A DNA stretch of 64,000 bases from Pleodorina starrii (lineage: Eukaryota; Chlorophyta; Chlorophyceae; Chlamydomonadales; Volvocaceae). The position numbers and the translations under genes are program-made. The notes beneath the pieces were generated by a model that saw only the letters and a program-made list of their open reading frames with translations, did not search any database and was not told where the DNA came from. Shown here one piece after another: positions 36,201 through 46,100 of the stretch. The DNA lies in NCBI GenBank assembly GCA_030267565.1, contig BRXU01000025.1, positions 1,533,501 to 1,597,500 on the forward strand, read 5' to 3'. The first letter of the stretch is position 1, and each line of letters starts with the position of its first letter.

Positions 36201-38070
36201 CCTTGCACAAGTCGTTGTACAGCTGTACAGTTTCTTGCAGCCGTACAACTGTGCGATTTCGGTACCAGTAGGGTATTCCGCAGTACACATCCATCTCTTC
36301 CATGCTATGTATCTAATCCACACATCGGTTTCCACGTGTTTTAAATCCCCCAAACCCGTCATCTGTGCTACTGTAGTCGTACCAAGATCCAGTGGCGGAT
36401 GGTGGTCGTACGGGGCGGGCGGTAGATGAAGTTGGCCAGCAGGGATGGCAGGAACATGCTGGGAGGTAATAAGAGGGACAGTTGGGAGTACGGTACAAAT
36501 GCGGGCTTGGCGCATTGACTACTGAGGGTCACAATGCGGTGTTGGGTTCTAGACTGAAGTTGGGGCATATGTTCTTGCAAATATTGAATGTGCAAGTTTC
36601 CGACACGCCAGCCCGCCCACCGCCCGAGCGATTGAACGAAAGCACCGACCCACCGACCCATGGGAACCACCGACCCAACGGCCCAACGACCCACCGACCC
36701 AACCGACCCATGGGACCCAACCGACCCATGGGACCCAGCCGACCCAACCGACCCATGGGACCCAACCGACCCATGGGACCCACCCATGCCGACCCATGGT
36801 ACCCATCGACCTTTCCAAACCAAACCGACCCACCGACCTAACCGACCCATGGGACCCACGGACCCACCCACCCACCGACCCATGGGAACCATCGACCCAC
36901 CGACCCAACAACCCACCGACCTAACCGACCCATGGGACCCACCGAGCCACCGATCCAACCGACCCATGGGACCCACCAACCCATTGACCCAACCGACCCA
37001 CCGACCCAACCGACCCATGGGACCCACCGACCCAACCGACCCGTGGCACCCACCGAGCAACCACCAACCGACCCAACCGACCCATGGGCCGGTCCAGTGC
37101 CCCCAAGACCATCCCGCCTGAAACCTACCCACCACTCACCCGAAGCATACGGGGTCCATCAGCACAAGACTCTGCAGCCGCAAGCCGTACTTTTGAGCCA
37201 GGCGAGATGCCACGAAGGTACCGTACGAATGGGCCACCACGCAAGCCTGTGTACGGCAGTCCGGCAATGGGTATGTCGTACATCCACTGCCGTACATCCA
37301 AACACCCCTCCCTTTCCTCACACCGCCTTCATGAAAGGTGCCATCTATCATCGCTTCTCATCACCATCACCGTCAGCACTTGGTGATTATTTGCCGTACC
37401 TGTCCCAGCCCCAGCTCGTCCATAAGGCCCACCACCGCCGCCGCGATGTCGTCCGCGGAGGGAATGATTGAGCAGAGGCGCATCGACACGTGTTTGTACT
37501 GTACCGCCACCACCGGCAGACCCGCGGCAATCAGACACCTGGGAGGGAGTGACGCGGGGAAACCCCCCACGGAGGGTTGTAGGGTTTTAGGGTTTAGGGT
37601 CTGAACGCAAGGTCTGAATGCAGCATCGCACATTCAAAAGAGGACAGCGGGGCGCACAGGATAGCACAGTACAGCACGAGACGGGAAGAAACCCCTCTTG
37701 GCACGGGGGAGTAGGAACCCGTGGCCACAAATGTCCTGTCACTGACTAGTGCCCCTATTCGCAGAGCACCCCCCCCTTGAACAGTGAGGAAGCAAGGAAC
37801 CCGCCCCCGCCAACCGCCAACCGTCCATTCGACCACCACCACCACCACCACCACCATCTCCCCACCGCCCATCCACACTCAGCCAACCCCACCCCAGGCC
37901 GCCCCCCCCCTCGTCCCGGGCCGTTCTAATTACCCCTCATACACACAGACCTCAGCAAGTTGGTGTACGGCAGGATCCCGAGGCCCACGCCGTGCAGGAA
38001 GAGCACCGGCACCGTACCGCCGCCGCCGCCACCGCCGTCATTATTGCCGCCGCCTTGGCTTCCATTGCCG

Positions 38071-38105
<35 letters not shown>

Positions 38106-38301
38106 CCTAGTGCTGCTGCTGCTGTTGGTGGTGGTGGTGGTCCCGGTTCTATCACCGCTGATAGCGACCATCATGGGTCCCGTGGGCTGGGTAGTGAGGG
38201 TGCCCAACTTGAAGCCCAGGGCCAGCAGTACCATACGGCAAAGTACCGCCAAGACCTCCGTGATGCCGTACCACAGCACCGGCCTGCGGCACACCCACAC
38301 C

Positions 38302-38342
<41 letters not shown>

Positions 38343-40609
38343 GAAACTAAGAACACGCATACTCATACCTACATGCGCAGATAGTGCAGACACACACAAA
38401 AAGAACCACATATAAGCAAATGTACGGGACATTGGACGACGATTCTGACATTTGCGTACGTCGAGTCCGGGCGGCAGAGCGCCCTGCCTGCTGCCTCCCT
38501 GCTCGAAAGTGCCCAGCCTTGCGACCCACACCCACACCCACCTACCCACCTGTACATGACCCTCAGCGGCTCCCATAGGTGTGTCATGACCTGCAGCCCG
38601 GGTGTGTGGCCGGGGGGCAGTGCGAAGCCCAGGGTGGACTGCATGCGGGCCACACAGGCGCGCAGCAGCGGGCCCTGGCCGCACACCTCCATCTCCTGCC
38701 TGTTTGTGGGGCGAGGGTTGAGAGAGAAAGGAGATACGGTACACCGCAGCGAGAGAGCGAAACATGGGAGACGGGGAGAGATGGGGCTGGGGTGGGAACA
38801 TGAGGATGAGATGGGATGTGATGTGCGGTAAAAAAGAAAGGAAGAAAGAAAGAAAGAAAGGAGGAAAGAAGTAAGGAAAGGAGGGCAGCTAAGCAAAACC
38901 GAGGCGATCGGGAGGGAGGCGGGGAGGCAGGCAGGGAAGCCGGATTTGGAGTTGCATGAGATGCCAGGTTTGGGGTACGGAAGACGTGGGGACCCCATCA
39001 GGAGTCATGGGACGCAGGAGCCGGGGCTTCCGTCGGCGTGAGGGGCGGACAGGGCGACCTGCCGCGCCGCCGCTGTGTCGGACGACTGGACTGAACGATA
39101 AGGTTTATCTAAGTGAGGAGGCAGAGCCGCGGAGGGTTGAAAATGGTACCATCCACAATGATGAGATCTCTTCGCTTGTGGGATCTTCCGTACCGTATGT
39201 GCCGTACTCCGGTCGTACCGCCGTACCTGCTCTTGTACCAGAAGCCGTACGCGATGAGGTCGGCCAGGTTGTCCTGCCGAATGACCCGCGGGTCGGCGCC
39301 GCAAAACCAGCACGACAGGTAGTCTTGCACGTCCAGGACGTACGACGAGTGCTGGGAGATCTGCCGTTACAATGATCGTTGATCGATCGGCGTGAGAGGG
39401 CGGGACGAGCAGAGGCAGGCGGCGGCAGTGACGGGTGTGTTGTACGTCAAGACGTCAAGGCAAGGCAAGGTGGATGCATTTGAAGCCGCCCAGAGCCCCT
39501 TACTAAACCCTAAAACCTGTGAGCCTGTCCCTGTAGCGCCGCGCCGCACCGCGCCGCGGTGACTGCCCTCACTTACCTCCAGAAGTCGGTTGAACGCCCG
39601 CAGCGGGTCGTGTGACTCGGGGGCGTGTCGCAGCGGCTGGGCGTTGAGGGCCGAGTACCTGCTGACGCGGCAGGGCGGAAGGGGAGGGAGGTGGAGGGAG
39701 AGGGAGTGAGGTGGAGGGAGAGGGAGGGAGGGAGGTGGAGGGAGAGGGAGAGGGAGACGGATGAACAGCGAGCACGCGAACAATGTGTGCGTTTCAAAGG
39801 AGGCGAGGGCGAAGCCCACAACGCTCTCCTCCGGGGGCCCTACTGTACCATGTCGATAAATACACACACACGCACACTCACACACACACACCTTTTACGC
39901 ACGTGCACACTCACATACACACATACACACACATACAAAAACAGTTAATATGACAGTTGGGCATGTGACTGCTGGGCATGTTGTGACTGGGGGGAGACGG
40001 GAGAGGGCAGCGTTTTCCCCCCAAAGAGACAGCAGCAGAGGGCCTGACAGGACCGGGGTCCCGAAAGCACACACGCACAAGGAAAGAGGCGTAGGGGCGC
40101 CAGGGGGCGCCTAAGTGTGTCTTCTCGGGTTTAGCCGTCATGCATGCCCTCCCCCCGATCTGTGTCTTGGGCGTTACACGTCTGTCGTACCTCTGTCGGA
40201 AGTACACCGCGAACGCCGCCTCCGCCGCCACCCAGAGCACCACCAGCGTCCGAAGGCCGAGCGCCCACACCACCGCCGCCGCCACCGCCGCCGCCGCCGC
40301 CGCGAACAGTACGACAGCCGCCGCCATCCGTACCAGCAGCGCCAGCGCACGACGGTTGTAATCAGGCGGCAGCGCGGCGGCACTGACCCGCGGGTCGGCC
40401 GGCGGCAGTTGGACCACCGTCTCGCCGGGGATCAGCTTCGGCAACGACGGAAGGGACCCGAGGGTTCGTCCGTCGGGAACATCAACGGCGGCGGCGGGGG
40501 AAGGCGGGTGGTGGTGCTTGTCCGCGCCGCTGGCGCTGGCGCTCACTCGCACGCGCGTCGGCGCGGGCGGCTCCTCCACCTCTGGCTGGAAGAGCGGCGC
40601 CGACGGCAT
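33235..40609 (-). CDS. Membrane-anchored alpha/beta hydrolase
   Basis: Thirteen GT-AG exons: 40609-40191, 39658-39577, 39360-39227, 38699-38550, 38283-37951, 37538-37400, 37246-37140, 36458-36383, 36063-35971, 35663-35601, 35341-35246, 35026-33963, 33565-33235. Every phase matches; total 1028 residues. Hydrophobic segments at about 87-116 and 118-136 (and 263-287) suggest membrane anchoring. The hydrolase core has the oxyanion motif FLHGVG (His359-Gly360), the nucleophile elbow AHSYG (Ser426), an acidic residue in GGGDELI (Asp525) and a His in HPDHSHAQLL (550 or 552), in the correct order for a Ser-Asp-His triad. The family includes esterases and lipases; the substrate is unknown. The C-terminal 460 residues are mostly disordered Ser/Gly/Pro/Asp-rich, ending in an ordered-looking block (PDLWDDARLLLELELTEVG) and an Ala/Glu tail. 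A Ser/Gly insertion (310-350) precedes the HG motif. It is head-to-head with the PPR-like gene. Confidence 0.85.
36645..37090. repeat. Minisatellite rich in CCCATGGGACCCAACCGA in a hydrolase-gene intron
   Basis: About 445 bp of variable 8-, 10- and 18-bp modules (ACCGACCC, CCATGGGACC, CCAACCGACC) lie between exons 36383-36458 and 37140-37246. CCATGG occurs more than ten times. Several frames on both strands stay open only because of the repeat. Confidence 0.85.
38302..38337. repeat. (AC)n microsatellite in a hydrolase-gene intron
   Basis: About 18 AC dinucleotides lie just downstream (on the minus strand, upstream) of the acceptor for the exon at 38283. Confidence 0.85.
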
Positions 40610-42127
40610 TGCGCGCCCCTGTGAGCTTGTGCGTGTGTGTGGTGCCCTTAAAGCCCTTCACAGCAGCTTCTACGGAATGACAGCAGCAGCTCTTTGTCGC
40701 CGTGTGTTTATTTCCTACGTGGACTTGGCGCAGTGCTGAGATCCGTAGAAAAGCTGTCCTGGTCGAGCGAGCCCGCCGTTCGGGTCCAGCGCAGCGCGCG
40801 GAGAGGGCAGGGCAGCGGAGAGGAGAGCAAAAAAAGGCGCGGAGGAGGGGCGAGCGGTTGCGGCAGCCTGAGCGCGAGCCACCTGCGGTGCATTTGCCGG
40901 AATAGCGCGATCAGCCGGGTCCTCTGACCAGATGCGGGATGGCAACGATGTGCTGCAAGGGAGTGGATGCCTGGACGTAGAGGCGAGGTGAAGGGATGGG
41001 AGCGGATTTGAACGCGCGGAGTGACCCGCGGGTCAGTCGGCGGCCGCGCCAAGATCATCATTATCATGTACTTTCTTGTGTCTTGTATATGAATGAAGCA
41101 CGGAAAGGATGCGACGGCTCTGTTGGGCTGCACCCTAACAATCACACATCGCCGGTCACAAATTGGGCGGCGCCGGCCCGTGCGTGGATGTGGGTCTGGA
41201 AGCCGCGCCATTGTATTCGCGTGCTTGGAGGCAAGGCGATGGTAAGCCGGGCTGAAGTGTGAAGGTGCGAACGCTGTTCTGGGCTGGCCCAGCCGTTCTG
41301 CGCCGGCGACTTGCCTTTTCTCCACGCGAATTCCGTCGTGCGATCAGCCAAGAATTGTAAGGAGGAGCGCCGTTTGCAGAAAATGCAGGTTTATGATAAC
41401 CCAACACGACTAACACGACTGCGCGAATTTATATATCACGGCCCTTGTGTTATTGTTCAATGGCCGGTCTTCGCCGTATCGCATGTAGATGACGTTGTTA
41501 CGGTGGGCTCCAGAGCCGGAACGATGACGCTGGTACAGCTGCTGGCATGGTGAGCTGTCCTCCGATCGCCGAAACTTCTCCTGCCGCAAAGAATTTCAAA
41601 TTGCGCTGCGCGGCTGAGGTTCGACGGGCAACACGACTATCAGTTCTTACTTTAAAACGGCTGGACGGTTGAACGACTGGATTTACCTTGACGGCCTCGA
41701 TCCTTGGACACGGGCTGCTGGCGCGCTTCGCTTAAACACGATGCGAGTCATCATTAGACTGCTTCAGGTACAGTACTCGACACCTCAGGCCAGCTTCTCG
41801 CTAGATTGTCGTTCAAGGTCGTTCTTCCGTTGGTGCGCCCTTAAACATTTCGTGCCGGCTATCCCTGTGGGCCGTGCGTAAGATAGGTTGCCGCCGCTTT
41901 GCGCCGGGCGTGCTCTGAAGCCGGACCTGGCCGAGCTCCTTTCGGCATCCCCGCAAAGTGAAACGAACGAACCCAAATCAAATCGATGAGCCAGTGGCCC
42001 AAACGAGGCCATTGATCAGAATTTAGCGGGAAGTTGATCGCGCGGGCCGTAGATCGCGCTCCTAGAGCAGGCACGAGCTCGAATGACACGAGCATCTTGG
42101 CCTGATGCTGATCAAATACTCTAAACC

Positions 42128-42523
42128 CTAAGGATTACAACATGTCAGGTTAGAGTTCGCATCGACCGGCGGTGTCTCCATGAGATCTTCATAGCCGCCG
42201 AGCCTACCGTTTGTCACCAGCAGGGCTTCACGAGCTTGTGCGAATAGGACCTCACGGGCAGAATCGGCGGATTTACAGGCCGCATCCTGGAGATACATGC
42301 TGCCACCCGGGGATTTCTTCGCGTCTGTGAATATCGCTAGGAGTTGGCACAGTGTGTCCGCCAGGTGGCCGACGTCAATGGTACTCCCGTCTTCCAAATA
42401 CGCAATCATGGCCGCAGCTGCAGGTGCATCAAACGAAATGCCGGACCCGACGAAATAAATTGTCGGAGGATGCACGGCCGGCCAATGCTTGTCGAGAAGC
42501 AGCAGCGCCTTGTCAAAATCCAT
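42128..42523 (-). CDS. Hypothetical 131-residue ORF in the divergent spacer
   Basis: From ATG at 42523 to TAG at 42128 the translation has a normal, non-repetitive composition (MDFDKALLLLDKHWPAVH..., then alternating helical segments such as ADTLCQLLAIFTDAKK and AREVLFAQAREALL), unlike the shadow frames elsewhere. The frame is open a further 50 codons upstream, without ATG, past a possible acceptor (GCATATAG at about 42530). A TGTAA overlaps the last codons. It could be a small gene, a 3' exon, or a decayed gene or transposon fragment. GC at third positions is lower than in neighbouring genes. I recognise no domain. Confidence 0.3.
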   Translation of the reverse strand: MDFDKALLLLDKHWPAVHPPTIYFVGSGISFDAPAAAAMIAYLEDGSTIDVGHLADTLCQLLAIFTDAKKSPGGSMYLQDAACKSADSAREVLFAQAREALLVTNGRLGGYEDLMETPPVDANSNLTCCNP

Positions 42524-42793
42524 ATTGACTATATGCAAAACTAGCCGGCAGAGAAACTTATTCGGGAGTGCCGAATCATGGTGAGGGACCGGTGCGCTTG
42601 TAGGTCGTACTATTTTGGAAAATAGTACGGCACAGCCTGCTCCAGCGCTGTTCCCGCGCACATAAAAGGTATTCACATAACTGCTTGGCCTTGTATCGGT
42701 TCATTATATGTGCCCCAGCAGCTTTGGTCACTTAGGCAGCTATTTAAAAGCACAAAAGGACGTTGTTTTCGCTTTGCTTGCAGTACAAGGGCC

Positions 42794-42880
42794 TGAACGG
42801 TGAACGGTGAACCTTCACTGAACGTTCACGGTGAGCGTTTGGTGCAGGTTCAGTGAACGTTCATTCTCCTTTCAGTGAAC
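42794..42880. promoter_or_regulatory. Cluster of GTGAAC repeats and TGAACGTTCA palindromes upstream of the PPR-like gene
   Basis: Two identical perfect palindromes (42819-42828 and 42854-42863) sit 35 bp apart, flanked by GAACGGTGAAC direct repeats and a third CAGTGAAC half-site. The cluster is about 300 bp upstream of the putative start at 43171. A binding site for a dimeric factor is plausible but untested. Confidence 0.4.
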
Positions 42881-43170
42881 GAAGAAACACGTTTATCCGA
42901 GGTACTCCCTTCTACCCTGCGTGCTCTGTTTTGCTTTTATTACGGCAGCAGGTTCCGGAGCCGAAATCAATCGCCACGATGGCGAACGCCAATCCGTGTC
43001 TCATCACACGAGATGATATTGTCCTTTACAAGATTGAACCTTGTAGACGGAGCGTTTCAGCTTGGCGCGGAAGGCGCTGAAGTAGTTGAGTTGCGAAATG
43101 TGCTTGCACTTAGGCATAGAAATCAACTCTTTGACATTCTGCCGTATCTGAGAACCGTAGAACGAGTACC

Positions 43171-46100
43171 ATGATCTCACCTTTGCTGGCTGCGCGCCAG
43201 ACGGCGCTTGGAGGTGGGGTGTGTCACATTGTGTCGGCCGCAACATGGAAAAGCGCGGTTCCTGCTATCACGACAGAAGCAGTCGCGGGAACGCGGGTTG
43301 ATCTCGCACAAGCAATCGCTCCCGCAACCACGAAGTCATCATCAGACCCGGAAGCCGGAGCTTGTTCGCGCGAGGCCCAGAGCGATTCATACCAGAGCCT
43401 ATATGAAGGGACACCTTCAAACTGCAGTAGCGCATCGGCTACGTCGTCTTGCTTGACAGCGACAACCTGGTCCCAGCTGCGCGAGCGACCATCGCAAGTT
43501 GCCGGCGGTTTGCTAGGTAAGGGCTATGCCATCTCCTCTACTACGCGAATCAGTAGGCTGGGATTTCAGGCTTTGCGACCCAAGCAGGACGTACTTATGA
43601 TAACTCGTCGGGCCGGAACTCAAACAGCCAGGGTGACCTGCACGCTTTACTGGCTCCCATCATGCAGGGATTCCATGGACGGTCGACCCTAGGGAGCCCT
43701 AGCGTTAGTAACCGGCATACCCTGTGATGTGTCTTCCGCCATCGCCCGTTTCCCCATGCCCCCCTCCCCGGCGCTGAACCGCTAGGACTGGCCTGGCGAT
43801 TGCCGTCGGCGGGGTCGCCGTCAGCGTCGTCGTTGCCGGCTGACGCGGCGGCGTACCTAGCGCGCCCAGCGGCCGCCACCGGGCTCCGCCGCTGCCTCCA
43901 CACCTCCCCTGCCGCGTCCGGGGCGGCGGCCGTCTCGGCAGTGGCGGCGGCCGCCGCCGCCGCGGCGGCGGCGGCCGACCGGCAGCCCGTCGCCGGCACG
44001 GCGGCGGGCCGCGCAGCGGCTGCTCGACGACCGCAGCCGCTGTCGCCCCACGCGTACGAATTCCAGCGCCGTTTCTTCCAACTGGTGCGGTGGTGGTACG
44101 GCACTGCGCCCGGGGGCTGGCCTGCAATGTGTGGTGCTCTTTTCGGTTGGGTTGGGTTGGGTTGGGCTCCAGGGGGGACTAACGGGGCGCGAATGGGGAT
44201 CGGCTCCCCCGGACCGTATTACGGAAAGGAAGGCTGTGGCCGGGCTCCGGGGGATTTCGAATTCTCGGGCCGTAATCTGACCCGTGGGTCGGCGTCACGC
44301 GCATGCCGCCGCCGGCACCGCCCGCACGGTGTGCGTTGATGATGGTGTGTGCGTTGATGTGGTGTGTGTGTTCGCCGCTTTGCCCCCGCCCTTGCCTGCT
44401 CCCCCCTCCAGGTCAACAGCGGTACGGCGGCTGCGATGGCGTCCGCTGAGGGCACCGACGCGGCTTCGGAGGCGGTGGCGCACAACATCAACTCACAGGT
44501 CTGTGGGGGTGTATAGGTCTGTGGGTGTATATAGGTCTGTGGGGATGTATAGGTCTGTGGGTGTATATAGGTCTGTGGGGATGTAAAGGTCTGTGTGCGT
44601 GGAGAAGGAGTGGATGTATACGTATATATGTATATGTGCGTGTGTGTGTCTTTAGGGGGAACGGACGTGCAGTTAAGAGTACGGTATGTGTGTGTGTGTG
44701 CATGAAGAGAACGAGGGTCCGTTCACTAAGTCGCCGCCGTGCTCCCGCTGCGGCTTCATCTGCACAACCCTTCCCCCTCCCCCCGCCCGCCCTACTTCTC
44801 GTTGCCCTCCCGCCCCCGCCAGGCCATCCGCATGCTCCTCGCCTGGCTGGAGGAGGGCCGCGTCACGGCGGCGGCGGAGTACGAGCAGCAGCGGGCGGCC
44901 GCCTCCGCCGCGACGGCGGCGGCGGAGCAGCTGCCGCCGGCGCCGCCGCCGGGCGCTGTGGCTGCGCCGTACCGTTTGGAGCAGCAGATCATTGACCGGG
45001 CGATGGAGGTGCTGTGGAGGTGGGTGGCTGGGAGGGTGGGTGGCTGGGTGGCTGGGTGGGTGGGTGGGAGGCTGGGTGGGTGGGTGGGAGGGTGGGTGGG
45101 TGGGTGGGTGGGTGGGTGGGTGGGAGGGTGGCTGGGTGGGTGGCTGGGAGTGTGGCTGGCTGGGTGGGTGGGTGGGTGGGTGGCTGGGTGGCTGGGAGGG
45201 TGGCTGGGTGGGTGGGTGGGAGGCTGGGTGGGTGGCTGGCTGGGAGAGTGGCTGGCTGGGTGGGTGGGAGGGTGGGTGGGTGGCTGGGTGGCTGGGAGGG
45301 TGGCTGGGTGGGTGGCTGGGTGGGTGGCTGGGTGAGTGGGTGCATGTCACCTTGCGTGTGTGTGTCCGTGTGTCCGTTGTTGTGGTTGTGTCAGTGGGCT
45401 CCGGGCCCGCACCAGGAGGGTTTGCAACGGAGGAGGGGGGGCGGGAACATCCTCTTTTGCTCTCCCTTCCCCTCTCGTCTTATTTCTCCCTTCCTCTCCC
45501 TCTCTCCCTCTCCCTCTCCCTCGCTCAATCTCGCCCTCCCTGGCTCCCTCCCTCCCTCTCTCCCCCCCAGGCTGTACCACCGGGAAGGGGTGGTGGCCAG
45601 GAACCGCCAGGAGGCGGCAGCGGCAGCCGCTCGCGGCTCAGCGTCCTCCCCGTCCTCCTCCTCGGGTGGTGGTGGTGGTGTCCATCAGGCCATGGATCTG
45701 GCCGAGCTGTTGAACGCGGCGGAGGTGTTGTCTGCTTGTGCACCCGCCATGGGGCTGGGCTTCAAGAGGCAGCATTACGAGCTGTTGGTGGAGGTGGGTG
45801 CGGGGAGGGGAGGGGGAGGGGAGGGGGAGGGGAGGGGAGGGGAGGTGGAAGGGAGGGGAGGGGAGGGGAGGGGAGGGGAGGGGAGGGGAGGGGAGGGGAG
45901 GGGAGGGGAGGGGAGGGGAGGGGAGGGGAGGGGAGGGGAGGGGAGTTGGGGCATCGAAGGCTCCAGGGGTTTCTGTAAAACTCACTTCCGAAATCCCGAA
46001 ATTTCGAACTCCTCCCGAACTCTCGACCGACCGACTGACCGACCTCACCCACTGATTGCTGACACCGGTATCAGTCTTGACTTGGAACATGTACAATCTC

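Larger units (their letters stand above)
40610..43170. other. Shared upstream region of the divergent hydrolase and PPR-like genes
   Basis: This 2.56-kb spacer should hold both promoters. It includes a perfect 12-bp palindrome at 41024-41035, two TGAACGTTCA palindromes at 42819 and 42854, and one minus-strand ORF (42523-42128) of uncertain status. The rest shows no coding structure. Confidence 0.5.

Noticed and set aside
36368..37135. 255-codon Gly/Trp-rich minus-strand ORF
   Set aside because: Product of the CCATGG minisatellite inside an intron of the hydrolase gene. Real flanking exons are in defined frames.
45014..45350. Trp/Gly repeat protein (GGWVGGW) in several frames
   Set aside because: Translation of a GGGT minisatellite that starts at a splice donor.
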